Below are positions 16,375 through 28,800 of a stretch of 64,000 bases of DNA, one piece after another (position 1 is the first letter of the stretch; the number at the start of each line of letters is the position of its first letter). Source of the DNA: Ciona intestinalis (lineage: Eukaryota > Chordata > Ascidiacea > Phlebobranchia > Cionidae); assembly GCF_000224145.3 (NCBI RefSeq), contig NC_020166.2, positions 1,235,111 through 1,299,110 of the forward strand, written 5' to 3'. The translations under genes and the position numbers were made by a program. The notes under the pieces are model-generated. The model had not been told where the DNA came from. It saw nothing but the letters and a program-made list of their open reading frames with translations, and searched no databases.

Positions 16375-19300
16375 TCACAAATTTAAACTAGTTTCGTCTG
16401 CAAATGACCTGAGTAAACTGTAAAATGTCAATAAAATCAAAAAGACAGTTACCTGGATAGCACTCGTTATCGCCATCCAGCGGATGTGGTCAATGAAACT
16501 AGCGACGTCGATAGTGGGCAGTGGAGAGACGACAAGTTGAAAAATAATCCTTCGCTTTCTGTCCGTTGTGCAAGCAAATCTAACAAGAAACACAAAGGAG
16601 TAAATAAATTAAATACGAAAACATAACTCAATAGAATAGTAGCCAAGTTTCTGAAAAGCAACGAAAAATTACTCGTAATTATGTATCCCATAACTTATCA
16701 TAAAGCGTTTCTAAAATTCAGACAATAGTTATAACATTTGATCTGTAAACCGATAAACCTATTCGATTGTCGTTCCTTCATGTTTCTGTACTTACATATT
16801 GCTCGCATCTTAGCTACTGTAACTGAAGAGACAAATAAAGTTATGTATTTATATAAATGTTTAAAAACAAAAATATACGTGGTTAGGTCAAAATGGATCT
16901 AAGTATTAGGTCCGCATCGGAATAAAACAAAATGTTTTTATGTAAAAATATTTCGTCAGACCCTAATCGTTTAATAGCCAGTGCGCCATCGCCATTTTGT
17001 TTGTATAATTAAAAAATGTATTATCACAACTTCACAAGTCTATAAATGAGGTTTACCAGTTGTTGAAAACTCAATTATGAAATATGGGATAATATGTACT
17101 AAAGGTATTCACTTTGCCCCACAGTAGTATAACACTGTTTACAATTTAAACCAGACTAACCAAACGCAACGTTTAATTTAAACTACCTTACTGTTCCACC
17201 GCTTGGCATGTGGATGTTATTGAAAAAAAATCTGTTGTCTTTGGACACGTATCTCGACTTTGATGCTACGTAACCGAAGCTGACGTCATTACGTTTCACT
17301 GTGACGTCATTGTGTTCCCAACGAACCGCGTCACGGACACTTGCGTTTTGTCGGCAAGTGAACTTCACGCTCGCTCCATTTTTCACTAGAATTCGTTGCT
17401 CACGAACGAACATGGGAGCTGAAAAGATCAATATTATAAACATAGCATATATTTACATCATACTTTTAAAGTTCATTTTGGTAACATTAAATTATAACAC
17501 ATGCGGTGTAAAAATACACCAACTGTGTGTATAAAAAGACACCCATGTTGTAACTCGACGGCGACCTGTAACTTGAAGGTTGAGGTATATATGTATATAT
17601 GTACAAGGCATGTCCGCATGTGAAAGGAATTTAGTACATCATTTTCATGACATAAACTCACGTTGTTTATCAGAACATTGGTCGTAACAGACTCCAACAA
17701 CAATCTCTTCAGGTCTGCTCTTCGCTAGTGTCCGCATCATAATCGGAACTTCGCGAGAATTACAATGAGCAGAACCTTCATCCCATGTGACGTAACAAAA
17801 TCCAAATCTGATAACGCAATTTTTTTTTCTGTGTAGTTTAACAACAGTTCTAAACTCAAGCCTTTGGTTAAGGAGTGTTCAGCCATTTGGTTTAAAAAAT
17901 TTGATAGTCATACCTAGTAACAAGCAAACTAGGTTGGGGTGGTCATTTTTATTACATTTTATAAATTATAAACGGGTGATGCCCAAAGCCAGCAGGCATG
18001 CTATGGGAGGATAGGACATAATGCCATAGGCCCATAGGGATTATTTGGGACATGGTTGTTTTGTACAATTACAAACCTTCTTCGCTCGCCACTCCCAGCG
18101 CAACCATCACAATTTGTCCAAGGACTCCATCTTAAGCCAATAGTCTTGTCTCGTATTGTCTAAAAATGGAAGAAAACATTTCAATGTCATACTCACAAAA
18201 CAAAATTTGTCAACTCGCAAACAGTACTAAGGCAAAAAAGTTAGCGCGCCTGCCTCTAGACGTTACGGGTTTGATGCTGTAGGTTGCGACTTGACACGTA
18301 TGTTTGTCTTTTGGAAAAGATACTTAACGGTACCAACCCAGTGGTCTTTTTTTGGGTTGTCTAAATTATGACTCGCATATAGTTTTACTTCTGCAGTGCA
18401 CCGTTTTATATAACCCCACTGTGTAGCTTATGTGTGAAACAAAAGTACGTGAAATGAACAACTATACAACACTTACAGTGTTTTTCCATGGAGTTTGTCC
18501 TCTTGCTGTTAAAATATACTGCATGGTGTCCACTGATCGTACACTAATACGCCATGATGCAAGCACTCTGCCGTTTAAAACGCAATCATACCGACCTGGA
18601 ACAAAACGTACGTTAGTATAGCGCTATAAACACAAACTTAGCACTCACAGTTAACACCGTCTTATTAAGTAATGAAAAAAGCTTTAAATAAAGTCTAGCA
18701 ATAAACCCGTTTTAAATATAAAAACCCAGTTGTTACTAAACCATGAATTGTCCAAATTGACAATCATATAAACACCATGATGCATAAAATAACATACATG
18801 GTAACTCGTAAGGGGCACGAGGAGTATATAGACTAGAACCCCGTGTTATAAACTCTGTTCTGATCGCGCTAGGATAAACCACGTAGAGATAAACATGTGT
18901 CAAATTGAATATATAGACTATAATAACCAATATCAGGGTAATTGTGTAGCCTGTGGGTATTTTATGCATGTCAAATTTTATGGTTTACCTGCATCGAGTA
19001 GTGCCAGCGGAGATACATATAAACTAGAGATGGTATCATCGCCTGTAACTTCTACTGTACTGAACGTGTGGTTGTTTATGAAGTATTCACGTATAATTTT
19101 CCCTTTGTAACTGTAATGATTGCATTCATATGAACGTAACAATCAACTGCAATAGGTTCATTATGTTGTCATATATATAATCTTTCGGCGTGGGTAGCTG
19201 AAACAGAACTGTGCCGGTAGTTCGCGTTCTCATACTAAATGAAGGATACAGATTTAAAGAACAATGCTAGAGCATTGGTAAGTGTGTGTTGTATATATGT

Positions 19301-19659
19301 ATTTTACTACTATATATTATACGTTTTGTAAGGTGATAAGTACATAAAGCGTATTTAGCGTAAACAGTTGTATATATCACATACATCTCGCAACGTGCAA
19401 AGTTTAACAGTTATAATATACGTCGCCTATGCTACGTGTTAAATCACTTTAATACAGTAATAATAACTGTCAAATATTTCTGTTCAAATTACCTTCTAAA
19501 GTTCCATTGCGCAATTGAGTTGTTTACCTTTGGAATCAGGTATTGTAACTTCAGTTCTTCATCCGTAAAGTAATCTAGCATAGTTACATTCATTCCAACT
19601 GCCAGTCGGGGGCAGCCTATAGCTGCCATTATTAGCATTAGCTTACAAGCCAATAACAT
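16375..19659 (-). CDS. FAM187: FAM187-like Ig-domain type I membrane protein
   Basis: Seven exons: 19493-19659, 18989-19110, 18477-18595, 18077-18159, 17662-17807, 17187-17418, 16375-16579; about 357 residues with all phases closing. A signal peptide (MLLACKLMLIMAAIG) is followed by a first Ig-like domain (IAQWNF, WYKGK-like RSYKGK, then LLDAGRYDC). Next comes the segment that marks FAM187: RWSPWTNCDGC, GERRR, GFCY, then a Cys-rich stretch. A second Ig-like domain follows (VKFTC, VRWEHN, SGGTVRFAC). One membrane segment (about MAITSAIQVTVFLILLTFYS) is near the C-terminus with a short tail. FAM187 proteins are poorly characterised, so molecular function is unknown. The gene is convergent with Prrx and has no repeat in its exons. 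Confidence 0.8.
18228..18390 (+). repeat. tRNA-like SINE, 5' part, FAM187 intron 3
   Basis: Contains AAGTTAGCGCGCCTGCC (A-box-like), GGGTTTGATGCTG (B-box-like), then ACTTAACGGTACCAACCCAG and GGGTTGTCTAAATTATGA, in the order seen in the full copy near 36310. Confidence 0.6.
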
Positions 19660-20794
19660 TGCGATAAATTTTCACTCCAGCTCCTAAACTTACCACGCTT
19701 GCTCATTATTACTTGCGCAATCCGTTTTTTTACTATGACGTCACAGATGGCAATTGTTTACGAACAGTCTTCATTGACTGAACAATAACCGCGGCTGGTC
19801 TCTAGTCAGCCGCCATTTTGAATATTTGTTGGCATGATATTTTGCCGTGTTTTTTTAATGAGTTATTTAGTTACTAATCAAACTAAATTTATTGTAAAGT
19901 CAATTTAAACCTAAAACTACAGTCTGTCTATAACCTTCCAGTTTTAAATGTTATATGAACAAACGTAGCATAATTCTGTGTATTTTACAACAATAGTTAA
20001 TGTGCATTTAAAGTTATTTGCAGTAAAGTATATAATTATGCTGTATGAAGGTAGGCGGACCAAAACATGAGGCAATAATTGTGAAATAAAATAATCAGGA
20101 ACGTTAGAACACTTAATGGGTCTGCATGACCCAAATGGTTGTGCATTTTGATATAGCATGCAGTGGTACAATGTATAATGATGCATATGCATGCATAGGA
20201 ATCTTGTGGTACAACTACGGCAGTATCTATTCAGTTTGTGAACTGATTTATGCTGTGGAGTGTCTGTTAAGTGCAAATTTCAAGGTAGCTTGTACACATA
20301 CATGTTTCGGCGCTGTAAAAGAAACAAGACTGCAATGTGGTGTACAAGTTTTCTGATGCGGGGTGTTTCGCTGATACCGCAGTACGAGTAAATCCAATTG
20401 AAGTTATGACATATTGCGCTCGTGTTCACACAGTGTGTTGCTTAATATTTTACTAATTATAAGATGACCTATAACATAATTTGAAATCAATCTAAGTGAA
20501 CTATAGAATCTGCACAGTGAGTTAAGGGAGAGACTCAAATAGTTTCTGCCAAGTTGTTGGCTTTTAAAACACGAAGAGAAAGCCAGTAAGAGCACATAGC
20601 AGGCATGCAGTTATTGCGCAAGTATTTGCAGGGGCTGCAGTTTGAATTGGTTACATTTTGTGAATCCATTTTGAGGCTAAAGCAAAGTTCCATTGTCTGT
20701 TTGCCTTTCTTTTACATCACCAGCAGATCACGCTCTTCTAATCCATGACGTACATAGCTTCTCTTTATTCATATTCTCAATCTGCTTCTACACA
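19660..20794. other. Intergenic DNA between FAM187-like and collagen genes
   Basis: A CRE octamer at 19736-19743, within 100 bases upstream of the FAM187-like start, is a candidate promoter element. AATAAA on the minus strand (20764-20769) fits the collagen 3' end, 26 bases past its stop. Nothing else is recognised. Confidence 0.45.
20764..20769 (-). other. Poly(A) signal of the collagen gene
   Basis: Minus-strand AATAAA just downstream of the collagen stop codon (TGA, 20795-20797). Confidence 0.5.
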
Positions 20795-22864
20795 TCATAG
20801 ATAACAGACAGGCCCAATATTCAACCCAAACTTGCTGAACTTTTTCACGTTTGCAACCGAGAAGTCACGAACAGGTAGCATTGATAGATCGTTTGTCCGG
20901 ATCGTAAATTCTGTCTCTGCCTCTTCCATGGTTTTAAACTAATCAAATATAAAACATTAGAAATAAAAACTTGGGTGTGTAAATGCATTAGTAAACATGT
21001 ATATATTTTATGTGTTAGTTAAAATTGTACCGAGATAATTCGTCAGCACTACTTTTGGATTCGTATGCTTCTGTTGTGGTAATGCCTAACTGCTATGTAT
21101 TACACAGGTCTACACTGGTTTAATGGTCAGTCAATCAAACATTAGTTGTCTTTTTTTAGTGTCTTACTTGGCATCCATCATTGCTTATATAATATGAAGC
21201 TTCCCCATCCAACAGCTTATGCACGCTTCCATCATCTCCTCTGTACTTTAATGAGCTTGTGTAGCTGTTGTATTGTGTGTCATAGGCAGCCACAACACCC
21301 ATGCACTTGAACTTGAATTTCTGTATATTTAAAATGCATCTTTATTAAATTTTAAATGTGACTGGGATTTGGGAGCAATGCCCCAATGGTCAGGCACTTG
21401 GAACCACATGATACTGTATTCAATGCTCAATATGGATAGTTGGAAGTGTTCTTAACCAACTGGTCACTAATGATTTATAGCACCATGGGTGTTGTGGTAA
21501 TGAGCTAACTTTGGCTTAAATTTCATGTCCCATTACACGCCACGGCCAGCCACACTAATGGAGGTTACCCATGTAAAATAGAATAAAAGTATACCTAATC
21601 ACATCCAGACCAAGTCATGTTGTAATAATATTTCACATGCATTTTATTAATTTACAACAGTTTCTGGATCTAGTTTAAAACATTTAGGGCAGTGGCACTT
21701 TATATGGAAATATATATTATTTATACCTGAACAGCAAATTTGCTGAAATACCGAAGTATTTTTAATTGCACTTTGCCTGCTGAGTAGTTGATCATATGCC
21801 CTCCTTTATATCTTCTCCACCACAAATATTTTCTTCGGTAATATTTGATTCTAGTAGTCCACCGTTGAAATGGAAGCTAGAAGTCAATCAGTTCAATTAA
21901 GTTTTAATACTGCTATATAAGGTATGATTGGTATTCTACTTTTATTAGCTCACTTGGATAATATACTGCAGTAATAAATAGTTTAATGTAAAAATGTCAT
22001 AATAATTCTCATCCATTCATGTTGATTTACAAAAGATGTGCACATTCTATCTTAATCAGTTTAGATGTGGCATGTGATTTACACAATAGAAATATGATTT
22101 ACACAAACTCAAGTTTTTGAACTTTGTTGAAACATCAGCAAAAGCTTTATTATCCCAAGGGTTGGACTATCATACAGGTAGAGTTGAATGATGGATTTCC
22201 CATAAAATAATCAAGTGGTGGGGACAATGATAGCTGTTATAATACGGATGTTCTGTTTTAATAAACCTAATGCTCGATTACAAGTTACTATGTATGTAAC
22301 TACATATATGACTTCAATATCTAACATATCCTTTCACCTGATCTCGTGTTGGAGTCACACAAGTAGAACCACCAGCAGTAAAGTTACAAAACACTTTAAT
22401 TGCATCTGCAGGGCAGCCTTCATTTGGATCAATGTAGTAGTAACCTAGGGAAAAGGTAATTCAATGCATTATACAAAAAAGTCTCTATGCCATCAAAAAA
22501 CCTAATAGTTTTACGATTCTTTGCTTTACAAACTTTAAGTATACAAGTTCTTTTATGCATTGAGATTTTACATTTGCAATGGTTGCACGGATTTCACATA
22601 AGTTCGAATTTACTAATCTTCCTATCCCAAAAGTGAAATACTGAAGAAATATTTTGAAACATATCATTAAAAATTAAACCTAATATTCTTCCTTGCTTGG
22701 GGTCACTACTTACCATCTGGTAGTTTTGGATGTGATATCAATAGGTCTCTGCAGGTCCTTGCTGGGTAATATGGAGATCCAAGTGGAGAGGCAAGTAACA
22801 ACAGGACAGTGGTGTAAATGTCAAACATATTGCTGGAAAGATGTTCAAATGCGCCGTTTCCTTG
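20795..22864 (-). CDS. Collagen exons 56-60: COLFI C-propeptide
   Basis: Exons 22714-22864, 22338-22444, 21727-21876, 21168-21320, 20795-20938. The domain selects chains and starts trimer folding. Landmarks: [72 protein letters not shown] and the terminal NIGPVCYL. Seven cysteines are seen where most chains have eight: the second position reads LISHP, as in COL1A2 (RLSHPEW), not LCHP. The region after TPT is unusually basic ([16 protein letters not shown]). VFCNFT holds an N-glycosylation sequon. The acceptor at 22864 was preferred to one at 22832 because only it keeps phase with exon 55. Confidence 0.93.
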
Positions 22865-25800
22865 CTGTATATTAAACATTGTTAGCAGAGTATGTAAGAA
22901 CGTAGCTACACCCGACTTACAAGATCATAGTGCAGAAGAGTTTCTTGAGATAGTTTATCTGTTGTATTTTTCTGTAAACAATATATGTGGTAAGTCTTAT
23001 CATAAACATGATAGCCAATATGTAACATAGACTTTCATTTTATATGTGTTAATTTAAAAAAAAAACATTGGGGGAGTTGTAAAAAATTGTTTGATGAGCC
23101 TATAATATATCAAATTTAGCAATATATCTGTACAATATTCTACAAACACACAAATGAACTAATGTCTTAAATTCTTTATTATCTAAAATAAGCTTGACCT
23201 AAAGTACTTCAGTAGAAACAGAATTGGCTTAAAAATAGAAATGTCATCTTTAGAAACCGGCTTAAATACATTATATATATTATTGTTATACCACTTCACT
23301 ATTTAAAATGGTATACCACTTCCAAATTTAGAACAATAAAAGCCTCATGTTTTTCTCTGTAGAACGCTCCATCAAGTTTAATAAAAAAATAAAAGTCTTT
23401 TAACTTACCACCCCTTCAAAAGATGGACCAACAACACCCTAGAAATGCAAGTTCAATATTAGCTATATTTAAGCATAAATAAATTTGTGTCTTACCATTG
23501 GCCCTGGTATGCCTCTTTTGCTAGGAAAACCTTTTGGGCCGATTGCTCCCTGTAATTTATAACTATGAATAAATACTCTGGGCCTATTATAATTTGTATT
23601 TGTACACTTAATTTCAAAGCTACAATCCAAATGGGTTTTTTAAATGAAATTTTAAAACAAGTTACAGAAAAAAAATGTTTGTGTATAAATATCCAGAAAT
23701 CTACTGGTGGCATACTGGCATGAGGTGTATGAAACAGAAAATTTGTATTTTAACTTCTGAAATTGCTTTTATTTGAGCATAAATAAGTTACATTCATTCA
23801 ATTATTACACTTTTAAATTTTCAATATGGAAATACCTGTGTTCCTTTTATTCCTTTCAATCCAACTGGCCCAATTACTCCAATGCTTCCATTCTTTCCTT
23901 GTACACCCACAGCTCCTATATAACCCTGTAACAATTATTACATTAACACTTAGCTTTTGATTCAAACAGTACACCAACCTTTTCACCCTTTGGCCCTTTT
24001 ATGCCAATCGGTCCACGTTTTCCTTTGCCCTGTATAACCAATGGAGTTTAACACAACATTAACTTTTTAATGAAATCTTACCTTTAGTCCAAGTTCTCCT
24101 TTTGGTCCAATACCACCCTTCTGTCCATGCAACCCAGGTAAACCCTTAAGACCTCTTATACCCTTTTCACCTTGAAGACCAGGTATTCCTGGAGGTCCAG
24201 GTTCTCCTATTGCACCATCTATACCAGCATGACCAGGCACACCCTACGTAGGAACAAAAATAATACAAGTTACTATGTGTGTAACTTTGTGAGTAAAATA
24301 AGCGTGCATGAGGTGTATGGAACAGAACACCCATTTTTGAACAACTTTTAATATCCACCAAGTGATAATAAATAAGTAACATTTACTCATACTTAATTTA
24401 ATCAGAACTTCAAACTTAATTCTGCTTCATATTTTTTTTATCGTATTTTTGATCAAGTTGATCCTATCTTACCTTTATACCCCGATCTCCTTGCAATCCA
24501 GTTGTTCCATTAACTCCTGGCTTGCCCTGCATAACCAAACACCATTAACTACACTATGCCATGAATACCACAAACTACTTACCATTGGTCCAATCATTCC
24601 AGGTTGTCCCTTGTCTCCCATCTCTCCCTTTTCACCCTAAAAAGTATCTTTTATATTTTTCTGTTCAATCCACATAAATATATGACATATAGGAAATCGG
24701 TTACCATCATGCCTTTAATGCTTTGTCCAGGCTTTCCATCTTTACCAGTCTTGCCCTGGTGAAATATATTTTCAAAACAAATTATGTAATAATACATTGG
24801 TAACTAACTTCCTTTTATTTGTCTCTTCGATTATGGTAGCGAAGATTTAGAAATATTTTAAACGAAAAGAGAGGATATAGCGAATAATGTGAATATTTTT
24901 ATCCTCAAATTCTAAGGCAACGACAGTCGTTTTAACAAAGGTGTTCTGTTTCATACATCTGGTGCCTACGTACAGTTTACCACATATGTAATGTTTTGTA
25001 TAATTATGTTTAATTTTGTAAGTAAATTTGTGAATGAAGCAGTAGCCAATATTTATTCACACATGTATTACACAAATGTAATATTCAAGCAGTGCCATAT
25101 GAATATTATTAGAGCTGCAACAAGCTTTGATGGGGTTAAAACCATGTACAAGATGTTTCATAACATTAAGAAACTCAAATATAAGTATGTACTTACTTGT
25201 GGCCCTGTTAAACCCATAGCTCCCTTTGAACCTTTGCTACCAGCTTCTCCCTGTGTTGCAACATACATGTTATGTTCCCCATATATTCAGCACATAAACT
25301 ATTACTTACCATTATGCCTTTAGAACCTTGAACACCAGATAAGCCTGGTTGGCCTGTTTCCCCCTAGTTTAGTAAAAAAACATAGTAAAAAGTTAAAAAC
25401 AAATATTAAACAATAGATCTTTATATAAAAAATTATAATAAGTATTGATTAAAATAAAATTTTAAACAAGTTGTAATATATATGGGTTATAATTATATGA
25501 GGATAGAATAATAGCATGCTAAAAAGGGGTCGAAAAATACAACATCCTGTTGTAATATGTATAGGATCTGAATATTTAGGGATAAACATGATGCCAGTAA
25601 CCATTCAAATATAAGGAACGTATGAAACGCTGAAGTTAAGTCAACCAACGGCTCATTTCCGTTCCTTGTCTCCGAATTGATTAGAAAACTTTAATGCTAT
25701 AGTACTCGCACATTAAAAATAATTATATTGTGTCATAAACTGTATATAAAATTATATTTTTTATCCAAGCCATTTTGTATCCAAGGAGTTATGATTGTAT

Positions 25801-28800
25801 TTCATTAGTAATTATGCTTTCCCTTAGTTTATATGCTTAATGTATTAAATAAGGTATCATACTTGCAGAAGCTGATTTACAAAGCACATATAATATGCCT
25901 AAGAGCAACAATATAAGTATAAGGTTTATCAGTCAACCTCTTACCTTGACTCCTGGTAATCCTCTTTCCCCTTGCTCACCCTTTGCACCCGTTGAACCCT
26001 GTATAGGCAGGTACAGTTACTCCAATATTCTCCAAGTTATGAATGTTAAATAAACACAAATTTCTAATGCAAATTACAGATGTAAACTAAGTTGTTTCGA
26101 TCTGAACATAACAGGACATATACATGAAACAATTGTCTTCATTTTTAAACACTTAGGTTTAAAAAATTTAATCCATCTTTAGTGATGTTGGAAGTTAAAA
26201 TGATCGCTGTAAAGGTAAATAGTAACTAAAAGCTCATACAACAGGATTTCTGAACTACAGTAAACAACTTGCAAGATTTTAGCTTTCTAATTGCGTTATT
26301 TTAGTAGAAGAATTTACCTGGGCACCAGGTTGGCCACTGGTTCCCTTTTGTCCAGATTTCCCAAGCACACCTTTACTTCCTGTTAGACCAACTTCACCTT
26401 GGTCTCCCTTCTTACCTTTTGTACCCTTGACATAAATGAATGAATGTTAATTATATGTCTGTGTGGCAAGGCAACAACAGTTGTATTAAACAGACTGGTT
26501 GATTGGGTATTACTGCATTAGTCACCATTGCTGCTGCATAATGACCACAAAGCTGTATAATGACCTACATGGTCACTTGTAAGGGGCGCAAGATGTGGAA
26601 AACAGAACACTCATATTATACGACTGTCACTGCCCCGCCTCTTGAGGATAAAACAAATTTCAGTAATTCATTTACAATACAGAAAATTGCATTTAAACAG
26701 ACTTACTTCTTGTCCTGAAACTCCCTTTGAACCAACTAAACCTTTAAACCCCAAATAACCTTTCTTTCCAGTGCTTCCTTTTTCACCTTGCTTGCCAGGA
26801 ATTCCCGGCCTACCCTGTAATGTATGTGAAGAAATATTTAAATAAACATGTGCATTATTTTTAAACTTGCAGCTAATGCAAGATATTCCAATATCTCTAT
26901 TAAACAAAGCCTATCATTTACTATGTAATAGGGTGGTTGTTTATTTCAAGGCAGCAAGACAGTATCTTTCAATGTTGATTTAACAGTTAACATTCTTAAT
27001 TTACACATGTTGATAATCCCTCCATTTAATGTTGTTTTATTATTCTTCGTTTAATTTTTTTTTTAACTTACAACATTAAGAATAAAAATTAAAAACATTG
27101 TAAAAAAAGTTATAAAAGTTTCTAGTTCTTATATCCAATGCCTGATTTATTATTATTCACTTAACCGTCTTCTTTGTCACTTAATTGCCTACCAAGTGTT
27201 ACTTACCCTTGCACCAGGCGGTCCTGGCGTTCCAATTGGCCCTTCTGTGCCACCTACATTCTGAAGGAAAATGTTTTTAACAAGAGAAATCAAAATGCAA
27301 CAAATTTAAAACTAAATGTAACCAACAACATTAAATCATTTTTTGTCACAGTCTTACTTTTGGTCCCCTTTTCCCCTTCTTTCCTTTTATTCCAGGCACA
27401 CCAGGTCTACCCTGCAATCAAACATTAGATTTACTTTGTGTACTGAATGAATAATCCATCATCAACAAAGTAACATACATGGTAACTCGTAAACTGGCAC
27501 GGGGTGTTAAACCCGTGTGATAACGACTGTCGTTTTCCAGCCACACGAGGGTAAAATAAGTTACATTCATTCATCCAGTGTATGAAAGGGCACTACACAA
27601 TAACGCATCTTATAATATAGCAGAGGCACTCACCTGACTACCTCTTTCTCCAGGAAAGCCCAAGTCACCTTTTTCACCTCTTGATCCCTGATAATAGATA
27701 TTAATACATACAGAACATTTAAAAATAACCAAATTTGGGGGTTCTGCTATAACTTTATTGTTTTTTTATATAGTTTGTGCAGGTTTAAAGTGAATACGGT
27801 TGTCTTTACTTACAGTTGTACTGTACACTTAAATATATTTTGAGACATAGGCCTATTGTATAGTTGTAACAGTGTTACCTTAAACCCAGGTGGCCCAGGA
27901 TCACCTTGAGCCCCCTTTCTCCCTGCAGCACCCTGCAAAAGATAGCGGAAAATTTACCAACAAGATAAAATAAGTATTTTTTGATGTGGGGTTAGCGGGC
28001 AATCATTGCCATTATATCATGGGTGTTTTGCTTGATGCTGCTCATGTCCTTTTGTGAGTTACCATGTATGTAAATTGATGAATTATTTTTTGAATGTTCT
28101 TTATTGTTTGGCCACAACTTAAACAAATTACAACTCTGATGAAGGCAGAGCATTGAAATATGGTTCTTGAAAAATGAGTCTCCAGAAAAGCTCAATCAGA
28201 CTTGTACAGTATGTTCTAAATTGTTTTTTTATGTGGCCATAATTTGAACAAATTACAACCATGTTAAAGGTGAAACAGTCCTTGAAAAATAAAAAAAGCC
28301 GAATCAGACTTGTACATTATACAAACTTATCACCTTTTTTCCTTGCTTTCCTTTTCTTCCTATGGCACCACTTTCACCCAATCCACCCTTAAAAAATTAT
28401 CATGTAAACATAACAATATAAAATTTTAACTTATAAATATTTGGCCAGGGGTTACCAGGAAAATAATATGTTTTCCAAGACTTTATCCAGTTGCATAAAA
28501 TATTAGAGTAAACTTCATTATTCCATGTTTCATTAGAGTCAAGATTTTTTTTATGGTCATGCAGTCTAAACAATGATTTTATAAAAGATATGTTTAAAAT
28601 ACTACATACTGTGAATCCTTTTATTCCCCTTTCTCCTGGTATACCAGCATGTGTGTCACCCTGGTTACCTTTGCGACCTTTTATACCATCCTGGCCTTTT
28701 GTTCCTTTTAAACCCTGAAAAATGTATGTTATATTGGTAACGGTTCAACTGGTTTTCCAGGGTACTGTATTTACCTTAAGAAGTCATTCCTTTATTGTAA

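Noticed and set aside
16467-16691. Alternative minus-strand frame over the last FAM187 exon
   Set aside because: Only the other frame continues the Ig domain in phase and ends with the membrane segment.
22714-22832. Apparent signal peptide and gene start ([17 protein letters not shown]) on the minus strand
   Set aside because: It lies inside a collagen C-propeptide exon; the sequence leads straight into PARTCRDL and the exon joins the telopeptide exon in phase from 22864.
22832-22832. Acceptor at 22832/22833 for the first C-propeptide exon
   Set aside because: It would need two bases from the previous exon, which ends in phase 0; the acceptor at 22864/22865 fits.
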